In this document: positions 44,392 through 53,693 of the stretch, piece by piece | How positions within the stretch are numbered: the stretch's first letter is position 1 | Layout: each line of letters opens with the position of its first letter | From: an uncultured Oscillibacter sp. | GTDB lineage: Bacteria > Bacillota > Clostridia > Oscillospirales > Oscillospiraceae | Assembly (NCBI GenBank): GCA_947365245.1 | Contig: CANAWG010000002.1 | Location: 186,001 to 250,000, forward strand | DNA: 64,000 nt | Reading direction: 5' to 3' | Program-made: the position numbers and the translations under genes | The notes under the pieces: model-generated | Told to the model about the DNA's origin: nothing | Databases searched by the model: none | Seen by the model: only the letters and a program-made list of their open reading frames with translations

Positions 44392-45516
44392 ATGGCTTTG
44401 ATTGAGTACGACGCCTATAAACAAAAACTCCGGGACCTGCGGCCCGAGCTGGACAAGCTCTCCGCCGCCCTGGATATCGAGAGCGCCCGCCAGGAGGCCG
44501 CGCGGCTGGAGGACGAGACCGCCCAGGAGGGCTTTTGGAACGACCTGGAGCGGTCCCAGAAGGTTCAGATGCGCCTCAAGCAGCTTCAGAACAAGGTTGC
44601 CAAACAGGAGAAGCTCCTCTCCGCCTGGGAGGATTTGACCGCCCTTTGCGAGATGGGCCAGGAGGCCGAGGACGGGGAGATTCTGGAGGAGCTCAAGGGC
44701 GAGTTCGCCGCCCTGGAGCGCCAGGTGGAGGAGTCCCGCATGGCCACCCTCCTCTCCGGGGAGTACGACGGGGCCAACGCCATTTTGCAGTTCCACCCCG
44801 GCGCCGGCGGCACCGAGGCCCAGGACTGGGCTCAGATGCTCTACCGCATGTACACCCGGTGGGTGGAGCGCCACGGCTTCAGCTACAAAATTCTGGACTA
44901 CGAGGACGGCGACGAGGCGGGCATCAAGTCCGCCGCCATCTCCATCGAGGGGGAGAACGCCTACGGGCTCCTAAAGAGCGAGAACGGCGTCCACCGCCTG
45001 GTGCGGGTTTCCCCCTTTGACGCCAACGCCCGCCGCCAGACCTCTTTCGCCGCCGTGGAGGTCATGCCGGAGATCGAGAACGACGAGACCATCGAGATCC
45101 GGGAGGAGGACATCGAGATGCAGGTCTACCGGGCCAGCGGCGCCGGCGGCCAGCACGTCAACAAGACCTCCTCCGCCGTGCGCCTCATCCACAAGCCCAC
45201 GGGCATCGTAGTGGCCTCCCAGCAGGAGCGCAGCCAGTTCCAGAACAAGGACAACTGCATGAAGATGCTCCGGGCCAAGCTTCTGGAGCTGAAAGCCCAG
45301 CAGCACGCGGAGAAGATCAGCGACATCAAGGGCGTGCAGATGAAGATCGAGTGGGGCAGCCAGATCCGCTCCTACGTCTTCATGCCCTACCAGATGGTGA
45401 AGGACACCCGCACCGGCTACGAGACCGGCGCCATCGACGCCGTGATGGATGGAGACCTGGACGGCTTTTTGAACGCCTACCTGACCCAGCTGGCCACGGG
45501 CGAATTGAAGAAGTGA
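44392..45516 (+). CDS. prfB: Peptide chain release factor 2 (no frameshift site)
   Basis: VSPFDANARRQTSFAAVEV; YRASGAGGQHVNKTSSAVRLIHKPTGIVV; uninterrupted N-terminus. Confidence 0.96.
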   Translation: MALIEYDAYKQKLRDLRPELDKLSAALDIESARQEAARLEDETAQEGFWNDLERSQKVQMRLKQLQNKVAKQEKLLSAWEDLTALCEMGQEAEDGEILEELKGEFAALERQVEESRMATLLSGEYDGANAILQFHPGAGGTEAQDWAQMLYRMYTRWVERHGFSYKILDYEDGDEAGIKSAAISIEGENAYGLLKSENGVHRLVRVSPFDANARRQTSFAAVEVMPEIENDETIEIREEDIEMQVYRASGAGGQHVNKTSSAVRLIHKPTGIVVASQQERSQFQNKDNCMKMLRAKLLELKAQQHAEKISDIKGVQMKIEWGSQIRSYVFMPYQMVKDTRTGYETGAIDAVMDGDLDGFLNAYLTQLATGELKK

Positions 45517-45625
45517 AGAAGTAAAGAGGGGGCTTTGCCCCTGGACCACAGCCCTCCCCAAGAGGCGCGGCCATATAGCCGCGTCCCTTTTCTGCACCTT
45601 TGCACAGATAGAAAGGAACACACAG

Positions 45626-47005
45626 ATGAAACAACACCCTCAGCCGCCCATGCAGGAGAACAAGATGGGCGTGATGCCCATCGGGCCGCTGCTGGCCGGC
45701 ATGGCCATCCCCATGATGGTCTCCATGCTGGTCCAGGCCCTTTATAACATCGTGGACAGCGTCTTCGTGGCCCGCATCAGCCAGGACGCCCTCAACGCCG
45801 TCTCACTGGCGTTTCCCCTGCAGAACCTGATGATCGCCGTGGGCGGCGGCACCGGCGTGGGCATGAACGCCCTGCTCTCCCGCTCACTGGGGGAGAAAGA
45901 CCAGGAGCAGGCCGATCGGGCCGCCAACACCGGCATCTTCCTCTTCTTCCTCAGCGCCGTCATCTTCGGCGTGTGCGGCTTTGCCCTGGCCAGGCCGTTC
46001 TTCCTGGCCCAGACGGATATCGCCCCCATTGTGGACTACGGCACCACCTACGCCCGGATATGCCTGGGACTGTCCATCGGCATCTTCAGCCAGTTCTGCT
46101 TTGAGCGGCTGCTCCAGTCCACCGGGCGGACGGTGTACTCCATGGTCACCCAGCTCATCGGAGCGGTCATCAACATCATCATGGATCCCATTTTGATCTT
46201 CGGCCTCTTCGGCTTTCCCCGGATGGAGGTGGCGGGGGCCGCCGCCGCCACGGTGCTGGGTCAGATCATCGCCGCCATCCTGGGTCTTATCATCAACCTG
46301 AGGTGCAACCCGGACATCCATATCCGTCTGCGGGAAATCCGGCCCCACAGGGCCATCGTCCAGGAGATCTACCGGGTAGGCGTGCCCTCCATCGTGATGC
46401 AGTCCATCGGCTCCGTCATGGTCTTCGGTATGAACCAGATTCTCATGGCCTTTACGGACACCGCCACCGCCGTCTTCGGAGCCTACTTCAAGCTCCAGAG
46501 CTTCATCTTCATGCCCGTGTTCGGGCTGAACAACGGCATGGTGCCCATCATCTCCTACAACTACGGAGCCGCCCGGCTGGACCGGGTGAAGCGGACCTAT
46601 AAGCTCACCGCCGCCACCGCCACGGTGATCATGTGCCTCGGCTGCGCCGCGTTCAACCTGTTTCCCGAGGTCCTGCTGGGCTTTTTCAGCCCCTCGGAGG
46701 AGATGCTCTCCATCGGCACCGTGGCCCTGCGGGTCATCAGCTACTCGTTCCTGCTGGCGGGATTTGACATCATCGCGGGCTCCGTGTGCCAGGCCATCGG
46801 CAACCCCGTCTACACCCTCGTCTGCTCCGTGTGCCGCCAGCTGGTGGCGCTGCTGCCGGCGGCGTGGCTTCTGGCCCGGACGGGGATATTGGACCTGGTG
46901 TGGTTCTGCTTCCCCATCTCGGAGGTGGTGTCTTTGGTGCTGAGCATCTTCTTCCTGCGGCGCACCATGCGCCGTGTGGAGGCCCAGATTGGGACGGCGG
47001 AGTGA
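45626..47005 (+). CDS. MATE family efflux transporter
   Basis: MAIPMMVSMLVQALYNIVDSVFVARISQDALNAVSLAFPLQNLMIAVGGGTGVGMNALLSR. Confidence 0.95.
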   Translation: MKQHPQPPMQENKMGVMPIGPLLAGMAIPMMVSMLVQALYNIVDSVFVARISQDALNAVSLAFPLQNLMIAVGGGTGVGMNALLSRSLGEKDQEQADRAANTGIFLFFLSAVIFGVCGFALARPFFLAQTDIAPIVDYGTTYARICLGLSIGIFSQFCFERLLQSTGRTVYSMVTQLIGAVINIIMDPILIFGLFGFPRMEVAGAAAATVLGQIIAAILGLIINLRCNPDIHIRLREIRPHRAIVQEIYRVGVPSIVMQSIGSVMVFGMNQILMAFTDTATAVFGAYFKLQSFIFMPVFGLNNGMVPIISYNYGAARLDRVKRTYKLTAATATVIMCLGCAAFNLFPEVLLGFFSPSEEMLSIGTVALRVISYSFLLAGFDIIAGSVCQAIGNPVYTLVCSVCRQLVALLPAAWLLARTGILDLVWFCFPISEVVSLVLSIFFLRRTMRRVEAQIGTAE

Positions 47006-47032
47006 GGATATCCGCGGAACCGGAAAAAATCG

Positions 47033-47075
47033 AGCGTCCCCGTCCGGCGGCCAAGGGCCGCCGGACGGGGACGCT
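47033..47075. terminator. Strong 20-bp perfect hairpin terminator
   Basis: AGCGTCCCCGTCCGGCGGCC-aag-GGCCGCCGGACGGGGACGCT then gtgtttt. Confidence 0.85.
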
Positions 47076-47151
47076 GTGTTTTGAGGGAGCTGCCCTCCAC
47101 CAAATGCCGCCATTTCACGGCTTTGGCCGGGAGATCCGCGGGGCGCGGCCG

Positions 47152-47454
47152 CTATCTGCGGATGCCCCGCCGGGCCGCCTCTTTTCGAAGAAAGTCACAG
47201 AACTCCCCGCAGTTGATCCTGCCGTAGAGCCCCGCCTTTCCCGCCGTCATGTTTTTCTTCAGGCAGTCCGGGACGCCCACACCGCTCTTGAAATGGATCC
47301 GATCCTCGGGGGCCCAGGCGCCCTGCTCCTGGTTGTTCTCGTGGACCCAGAAATCCACATTGGCCGAGGTCAGGATGTAGTCAACGGCGATATCAAGTTC
47401 CGCCTGCGAGTCAAAACTCACCTGATTGTTCCTGCCAAATACGATTTTGCCCAT
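47152..47454 (-). CDS. Small hypothetical protein (third gene of R-M locus)
   Basis: MGKIVFGRNNQVSFDSQAELDIAVDYILTSANVDFWVHENNQEQGAWAPEDRIHFK...; ATG at 47454 with strong SD; same strand, 16 bp after the HNH gene. Confidence 0.65.
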   Translation of the reverse strand: MGKIVFGRNNQVSFDSQAELDIAVDYILTSANVDFWVHENNQEQGAWAPEDRIHFKSGVGVPDCLKKNMTAGKAGLYGRINCGEFCDFLRKEAARRGIRR

Positions 47455-47470
47455 GGATGCACCTCCTTTC

Positions 47471-48694
47471 TCATGAGGTGTAATGCGCGTTGATGGCGTT
47501 GATGACCCCACGGAAGTCCCTGTCCTCGATCTCTGAGAAGCTGTCATCGTCAAAGCCGACGCTCAGCACAAACAGAAGATTGGAAAACTCGTAGATGGTC
47601 TCCGCGGAGGGGCCCGCCAAATTCTCGCGGATCCGCTCCACCTTGGAGAGCAGCAGCAGATGCTGGTATTGCCGGTCGATTTCCTGCGTGCGGCCGCTGG
47701 GGTGGGCGTAGCCGAGGTGCTGGGTGGGCGTGAGGGCCGCCAGGTTCTCCAGATAGGAGCCGATCTCCGGATAGAGGGACTCCGGAAAGATGTGGTGTAC
47801 ATGGATGGCCTGGTCCGCCAGGTGCGCGGGTTCCAGGTGCTCCGTCCGTCCGCCGCGGACCTGGTCGTTGAAGAGCCGGAGATACCGCTTGGCCTTGGCG
47901 GACTGGTAGCGATAGTACGCCTCGTTGACCTCCGCGGGGTGCGCAGCCGCGTACTCTTTCCGTGTGACCCCCTTGGGCTTGTCGGCGTACACGTCCCGGA
48001 AGTTGTTGCGGTTGTACATCAGCATATCGTAGGTGATGATCTGCTGGGACAATCGGCCCTTTTCCGTGCCGCGGGAGTTGTGGAAATACGCCAGCGGATT
48101 GAGCACCTTGATGAAAATACGGTTGCACTCCACAACGCCGTTGATTTTTGTGTGGCGAATGATGAAAGAGGAAAAGGTCTCTTTTGCGGCCCGGTAGCCG
48201 TCCTTGGTCTGGGTTTGGAAGAACGCCTCAAAAGCGGGGTAAATGCCGCTGTCCCGCAGAACCTTCTCGATGTAGGTCCGCAGGAAAAACAGCGCGTTTC
48301 GCTCCCGCAGGGCGATGTACTCCAGGACCTCCATGCTGTTTACCCGGTAAAAATTCTTGTTGCCGTGCTTGCTCTTCAGGAGAACCCCGGCGTTTGCCAG
48401 CATCTCCATGGGCTGCTGGAAAAACTTGTCGTACTCATTTCTGGCGGCGGCGCTCTCAACACCCGGCTTTTTGAAGATGGCCTCCACGTTCTCGACGGTG
48501 TATCGGTTGTGCCAGATCTCGGAGGTGGTGAAGACGCGCTGTCCGTCCGGAAGCGCGCAGCGGCAGATGCAGTCCGCCACCACCGTGACCACATCCGCCG
48601 CGCACTTCTGGTCGATCCACCGCCCGTTTCCGCTCTTGCGGAGGTCGTAGTCAAACCGGCTGCAAAAATTTACGAGGTCCTGCTGCGTCAGCAT
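47471..48694 (-). CDS. HNH-family putative restriction endonuclease
   Basis: IHVHHIFPESLYPEIGSYLENLAALTPTQHLGYAHPSGRTQEID; overlaps the methyltransferase gene by 7 bp. Confidence 0.8.
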   Translation of the reverse strand: MLTQQDLVNFCSRFDYDLRKSGNGRWIDQKCAADVVTVVADCICRCALPDGQRVFTTSEIWHNRYTVENVEAIFKKPGVESAAARNEYDKFFQQPMEMLANAGVLLKSKHGNKNFYRVNSMEVLEYIALRERNALFFLRTYIEKVLRDSGIYPAFEAFFQTQTKDGYRAAKETFSSFIIRHTKINGVVECNRIFIKVLNPLAYFHNSRGTEKGRLSQQIITYDMLMYNRNNFRDVYADKPKGVTRKEYAAAHPAEVNEAYYRYQSAKAKRYLRLFNDQVRGGRTEHLEPAHLADQAIHVHHIFPESLYPEIGSYLENLAALTPTQHLGYAHPSGRTQEIDRQYQHLLLLSKVERIRENLAGPSAETIYEFSNLLFVLSVGFDDDSFSEIEDRDFRGVINAINAHYTS

Positions 48695-51303
48695 TTTTTC
48701 ACCACCTCTTCTGAACCGGAAGGCGCGCGCTGGAGGTTCTCCCGCTCATCCAGTGTCTCCTGGATGGGGGCCGCCTTTTCGTCCTCTCTCAAAAGACCGT
48801 AGAAGAACACCGAGTAGGCGTCCACGTTCAAAGACCGGGTCTGATAATTTCTGGCGGTCTGGTAGAAATCCCGGTACTCCTGGGTGGAGAAATAGGCCAG
48901 CTGCGCCTCCGTGGGGGAGACGCCGTTTTTCGGGATGAGGATGGCCAGAGAGCCGTTGACAAGGGTGCCCGCGGGCTTTCGGATCACCCGCGGCTTGTAG
49001 GTCATGTTGGGGGTGAGATACACGTCGTCCCGCCGCAGGTACTCATACACGGCCAGGGAGGATGCGGCGTCGGGCGATATGTATGCGTCGTATCCCTCAA
49101 TATCCACGATGGCCGTCCCGCTGTCATTGATGTTGCGGGATTTCAGCACTCGAATGCCGCCGGCGGCGGAGAGGAGCTTGTTTGTGATCTGCCGGTCGCG
49201 GAATACCCGGAAGACGTTGAAATCCAACCGCCGGCAGACCTGGTCAAAGGCCTTGTTTCGGTAGATGATCCAGTAGGGGAGCTTTTTGTCGAAGATATAG
49301 CTCTGGGGCTGTACGAGGTGGATGCCGCGGGTTATGGACGCAACGCGGGTGCGGGACGGCCGGCCCTGGAGGTTGATGAGGATGGCGAGAGTCTCCACCA
49401 GCACGCCGGGGAATCCCTTTTCCCCGAAGTCGATGATAGACTCCACCGCCTTTGCCGAGAGGTACTCCCTGGTTTTGGCAAATTCCGGCGTGTTGAGCAG
49501 GAACTTCGGAAAGACCAGGGCGACGTAATTTCCGATGCGCATCGCCTTGTCGAGAAAGAACGAGCAGATATTGGTGGTGTCCTGGTTGACCGCCTCGCCG
49601 CGATAGACGCGCAGCAGAGGATTGGCGGACTTCATTTTGTGAAAGGGGGGGTTGCCGATGACGTAGTCGTACTTCTCCCCAAACTCGTGCAGCAGGAAGT
49701 CGTCTGCGATATAGTTGATCGTGCAGGTGTCGGGGATGTCGTAGCCTGCCAGAATCAGCCTCGCGATCTCCAGGCTGTGGGCGTCGATGTCCACGACGTC
49801 CAAAATCACGTTCCGCCCCTCGAATTTTTTCGCAATGAGAGGGACGAAGTTCCCGACGCCGACGGAGGGCTCCAGAATTCTGACGGTCTTTTGATCCGTG
49901 TCCGGCAGCGCTTTCATCATCTCCGTGATGAGCGCCTTGCCGGTGAAAAAGGCGGCGTGATCGGTGGGGCTCGTGTTGGCCAGCTCCGCGATTTTTCCCA
50001 GGGACGCCGCGGACAGGGACAGGGGGTTCTCGGTGATAAAGCGCTTGAGCGCCTCCGTGTCGGAAAGGCCGCGCTCTTTGACAATCCGATGGATGGCCGC
50101 CCGGTTCAGCGGCGGAGAGGCGGCGGCCCTGGCGATCTTCTTTGCGATGGCCTGGAAAATCGCCGTGGGAACGGCCTCTCCCAGGGACTGCCGGATCTTG
50201 ATCTCCTCTTTTTTCAAGAAAGCGCGCTTTTTCGCGGGGGACAGGCGGTTGAGGGATTCCAGGTCCGCCTCCACCCATTTGAAAGAGCGGGGCACGGTCA
50301 TCATCAGCATCAGCTCCCGGATGCTGAAAACCCGGTCGTCCCTGGGGTGGATGGTATTCTGGCTGGCAAGCTGGTCGTTTCTCGTGTGGATGCAGGGACC
50401 CACCTTGTCCCAGTACTGGCGGCGGTACTTGTCCCCGTTTTTCTGCTGGTTGATGACGATCTTTCCGTTCTTGATCTGATGGGGCTTTTTTTGATCGTCG
50501 CTGTTTTCAAAGGCCGACTGCCCCTCCCGGAGATCGGCGATCCACGCCCGCATGTGCTGGGGGTAGACACGGAAAGAGTGGTAGATGTCGCTCTCGTCAA
50601 TCTCGCCGAACCGGCGCAGGGGCTTGAGATCCCCGATGACCTGGCGGAGCGTCCGCTCCTCCACCGGCGCGGGGTACAGCTCCAGCGGGGAGACCTCGTC
50701 CGCGTAATCTCTGGAGACGCCGATGACCACGGTCCGCTGCCGGCTGGAGCAGGCCCCGTAATTTTTAAAATTGATCACCCGGGAGACATAGGAGTACTCC
50801 GCGCCTAAATTGTTTTCAATGGCCTCCGCGATGGACTTGTTGACGCCGTCCGTGTCCGTGCAGACCGTCTTCATAAAGGCGGGGACGTTTTCAAAGATGA
50901 AAAAGCGGGGGTTGATCCGCTGGATGATCTTGATGGACTCGATGACCAGGGAATTGCGCACAATCTCCGTGGAGCTCTTCTTGTGGTTGGCAACGGACAT
51001 GCCCTGACAGGGCGGAGTTGCGATGACCACGTCGACGCGGGAGAGAGACTCCTCCCGCCGCCACAGATCGATCTGGGCGTACAGCGCGGCCTTGGTCTCG
51101 TCCTTTGCGAGATCCCCGCAGATATATCCGCTCTCGTATTTGCACTTGTGGTTGTACCGCTGAATATCCAGTCTCCTGGGAATCAGCTCGTTTGTCGCCA
51201 CGCAGTCAAAGTGCTCCAGATGAAAGCCGTAGCACCCGATTCCGGCACTGCTGAACAAGCTGATGTATGTGGGCCGCCTGTCTGTGTTCATCTTTTGTAC
51301 CAT
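48688..51303 (-). CDS. Fused DNA C5-cytosine and N6-adenine methyltransferase
   Basis: N-terminal C5-MTase motifs (LFSSAGIGCYGFHLEHFDCVATNEL, VVIATPPCQGMSVANHKK, FFIFENVPAFMKTV); C-terminal N6A-MTase motifs (RILEPSVGVGNFVPLIAKKF, YDYVIGNPPFHKMKS). Confidence 0.92.
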   Translation of the reverse strand: MVQKMNTDRRPTYISLFSSAGIGCYGFHLEHFDCVATNELIPRRLDIQRYNHKCKYESGYICGDLAKDETKAALYAQIDLWRREESLSRVDVVIATPPCQGMSVANHKKSSTEIVRNSLVIESIKIIQRINPRFFIFENVPAFMKTVCTDTDGVNKSIAEAIENNLGAEYSYVSRVINFKNYGACSSRQRTVVIGVSRDYADEVSPLELYPAPVEERTLRQVIGDLKPLRRFGEIDESDIYHSFRVYPQHMRAWIADLREGQSAFENSDDQKKPHQIKNGKIVINQQKNGDKYRRQYWDKVGPCIHTRNDQLASQNTIHPRDDRVFSIRELMLMMTVPRSFKWVEADLESLNRLSPAKKRAFLKKEEIKIRQSLGEAVPTAIFQAIAKKIARAAASPPLNRAAIHRIVKERGLSDTEALKRFITENPLSLSAASLGKIAELANTSPTDHAAFFTGKALITEMMKALPDTDQKTVRILEPSVGVGNFVPLIAKKFEGRNVILDVVDIDAHSLEIARLILAGYDIPDTCTINYIADDFLLHEFGEKYDYVIGNPPFHKMKSANPLLRVYRGEAVNQDTTNICSFFLDKAMRIGNYVALVFPKFLLNTPEFAKTREYLSAKAVESIIDFGEKGFPGVLVETLAILINLQGRPSRTRVASITRGIHLVQPQSYIFDKKLPYWIIYRNKAFDQVCRRLDFNVFRVFRDRQITNKLLSAAGGIRVLKSRNINDSGTAIVDIEGYDAYISPDAASSLAVYEYLRRDDVYLTPNMTYKPRVIRKPAGTLVNGSLAILIPKNGVSPTEAQLAYFSTQEYRDFYQTARNYQTRSLNVDAYSVFFYGLLREDEKAAPIQETLDERENLQRAPSGSEEVVKKC

Positions 51304-51698
51304 CCTTACATCGCTTGCCTGTCACCGGGAGTTTACGCCGCATGGTCATCGATTCCCCGAAGGAAAGGGGGTTCGCTGGGGCTTCCGCCGCCGCGTGGGG
51401 CGGCGCGTGTCCGCGGCTTCGCAGAGTGTGGTTTTATCGGGATAGACTGCGGTTTTCCTGGCCGGCCGCGGTCTGAAAGCGTTCCGCCAGGCACCTTTTC
51501 AGTATACCGCAGGGCGGCTGTAATTGCAACGATAAATTGCGGGAAACTCCAATTTATTCTCCAAAAGCGGGGAGTTTATAATCTTGAGATGGATAACGGA
51601 GAGCGGAGGGACGAAGGCGCTCCTCCGGGAAAAAGGCCCTCACCGGCGCTTTCTCCGATGAGGGCCTCTCTCTATGAATGCCGCCCGGCCTCAGCCGT

Positions 51699-52679
51699 TC
51701 ACTCCCATTCAATCGTCCCGATGGGCTTGGGCGTCAGGTCGTAGAGCACCCGGCATACCCCCGGCACCTCCGCCAGCACCCGGTCGGTGATGGTCTTCAG
51801 CACCGCGTAGGGGATCTCCGGCACCGTGGCGGTCATGGCGTCTACGGTGTTGACGGCGCGGATGATCACCGGCCAGTCAAAGGCCCGCCTGCCGTCCCGC
51901 ACGCCGGTGGAGCGGAAGTCCGGCACCACGGTGAAAAACTGCCACACCTTGTCCGCGAGGCCCGCCTTGGAGAACTCCTCCCGCAAAATAGCGTCGGACT
52001 CCCGCAGGGCCGCCAGGCGGTCCCGGGTGATGGCCCCCAGGCACCGCACCCCCAGGCCGGGGCCGGGGAAGGGCTGGCGGTCCACCATGGACGCCGGCAG
52101 GCCCAGGGCCCGGCCTACCACCCGGACCTCGTCTTTAAAGAGGAGCTTCACCGGCTCCACCAGCTCGAACTGCATTTCCTCCGGAAGCCCGCCCACGTTG
52201 TGGTGGGCTTTCACGCCGTCGCTCTCCAGGATGTCGGGGTAGATGGTCCCCTGGGCCAGGAAAGAGATGCCCTCCAGCTTCCGCGCCTCCTCGTCAAAGA
52301 CCTTGATAAACTCACCGCCGATGATCTTGCGCTTGCGCTCCGGCTCGTCCACCCCGGCCAGCAGGTCCAGAAAGCGGTCCGTGGCGTCCACATAGATGAG
52401 GTTGGCGTCCATCTGGTTCTGGAAGACCTCGATGACCTGCTCGCTCTCGCCCTTGCGCATGAGGCCGTGGTTCACATGGACGCATACCAGCTGCCTGCCG
52501 ATGGCGCGGATCAGCAGGGCGGCCACCACAGAGGAGTCCACGCCGCCGCTGAGAGCCAGCAGCACTTTCCTGTCCCCCACTTGGGCGCGGACCCTTGCCA
52601 CCTGGTCCGCGATAAAGGCCTCCGCCAGCTCCGGGGTGTTGATCCGCCGCATATCGGCGGGCCGCACATTGTTTTCCAT
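51699..52679 (-). CDS. guaA: GMP synthase ATP-pyrophosphatase (synthetase) subunit, no GATase domain
   Basis: KVLLALSGGVDSSVVAALLIRAIGRQLVCVHVNHGLMRKGE; HHNVGGLPEEM; C-terminal PKPIGTIEWE; ORF begins just upstream of the PPi-loop. Confidence 0.94.
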   Translation of the reverse strand: MENNVRPADMRRINTPELAEAFIADQVARVRAQVGDRKVLLALSGGVDSSVVAALLIRAIGRQLVCVHVNHGLMRKGESEQVIEVFQNQMDANLIYVDATDRFLDLLAGVDEPERKRKIIGGEFIKVFDEEARKLEGISFLAQGTIYPDILESDGVKAHHNVGGLPEEMQFELVEPVKLLFKDEVRVVGRALGLPASMVDRQPFPGPGLGVRCLGAITRDRLAALRESDAILREEFSKAGLADKVWQFFTVVPDFRSTGVRDGRRAFDWPVIIRAVNTVDAMTATVPEIPYAVLKTITDRVLAEVPGVCRVLYDLTPKPIGTIEWE

Positions 52680-52891
52680 GGATGATCCTCCTCGTGAAAA
52701 TTTTGGTTTCCGGTTTTTTTATACCATAACAGCAGGGGAAAAGCAATTAAAATCTGAGGGCGGAGACGCGGGGAAATACCGGGGATGGATCGGACGGGAG
52801 AGACTCCCTCCGCCATTTTTTCGGGGGGCGGTATAACCACTGAAAAAAACGTCCATACTCTCCCTGTACCAAATTAAGGGAGGGACAGACC

Positions 52892-53617
52892 ATGAACAGA
52901 TGGAAGTCGATTTTCGGCAGCGCCGGATTTTACGCGGTGCTGGCCCTGTGCGTGCTGGTCGTCGGCGTAGGGGGGAGCATTGCCCTGTTCTCGGGACGGG
53001 ACAAGCCGGCGGAGGCGCAGAGCGTCCCCGCTGGGACGGATCTCATCGTCCCGGCGGAGGAGACGCCCGTCACGCCGGAGCTCCCCGCCCTGGTGGAGAC
53101 CATTGGCCCGGCTGAGGAGGCACCCCCGAAGGAAGAGCCCCCGGAGGAGGCGCCGCCCCCCATGCCGGAGGTGCCGGTGGACGACACCCCGGTGACGGTG
53201 GAGGCCCCCCGGCTGATCGTCTCGCCGCTGAACGGAGAGGTGGTCACGGTGTTTTCCGTGGACCAGCTGGTGTACAGCGAGACGCTGGGGGACTGGCGGA
53301 CCCACGACGGCATTGACATCGCCGCCGTCCAGGGCACCACGGTGCTCTCCGCCAGCTCCGGCACCGTGGCCTCGGTGACGGACGATCCCCTGATGGGCAC
53401 CACGGTGACCATCCGCCACGACGGCGGCTATGAGACCACATACGCAAACCTCCAGGCCCGGCCCAACGTGGAGGCGGGGGAGACCGTCTCCGCCGGGCAG
53501 ATCATCGGCGCGGTGGGCCGCACCGCGGCCGCGGAGTCCGCCCAGGGGCCCCATCTCCACTTCTCCGTCAAAAAGGACGGTGAGCCGGTGGACCCCGGCG
53601 AGTATCTCAAGCGCTGA
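52892..53617 (+). CDS. M23 (LytM) family peptidoglycan hydrolase, SpoIIQ-like
   Basis: N-terminal TM helix; THDGIDIAAVQGTTVLSASSGTVASV ... GPHLHFSVKKDGEPVDPGEYL. Confidence 0.88.
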   Translation: MNRWKSIFGSAGFYAVLALCVLVVGVGGSIALFSGRDKPAEAQSVPAGTDLIVPAEETPVTPELPALVETIGPAEEAPPKEEPPEEAPPPMPEVPVDDTPVTVEAPRLIVSPLNGEVVTVFSVDQLVYSETLGDWRTHDGIDIAAVQGTTVLSASSGTVASVTDDPLMGTTVTIRHDGGYETTYANLQARPNVEAGETVSAGQIIGAVGRTAAAESAQGPHLHFSVKKDGEPVDPGEYLKR

Positions 53618-53647
53618 GGGCGGGAGACCGCCGGTTCCCGGCAAAAA

Positions 53648-53680
53648 AGAGGGACGCCGTCTGCGGCGTCCCTCTTTCAT
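53648..53680. terminator. Terminator between convergent M23 and NfnB genes
   Basis: AGAGGGACGCCGtctgCGGCGTCCCTCTTTC. Confidence 0.85.
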
Positions 53681-53693
53681 TATGGCGGTGCGT

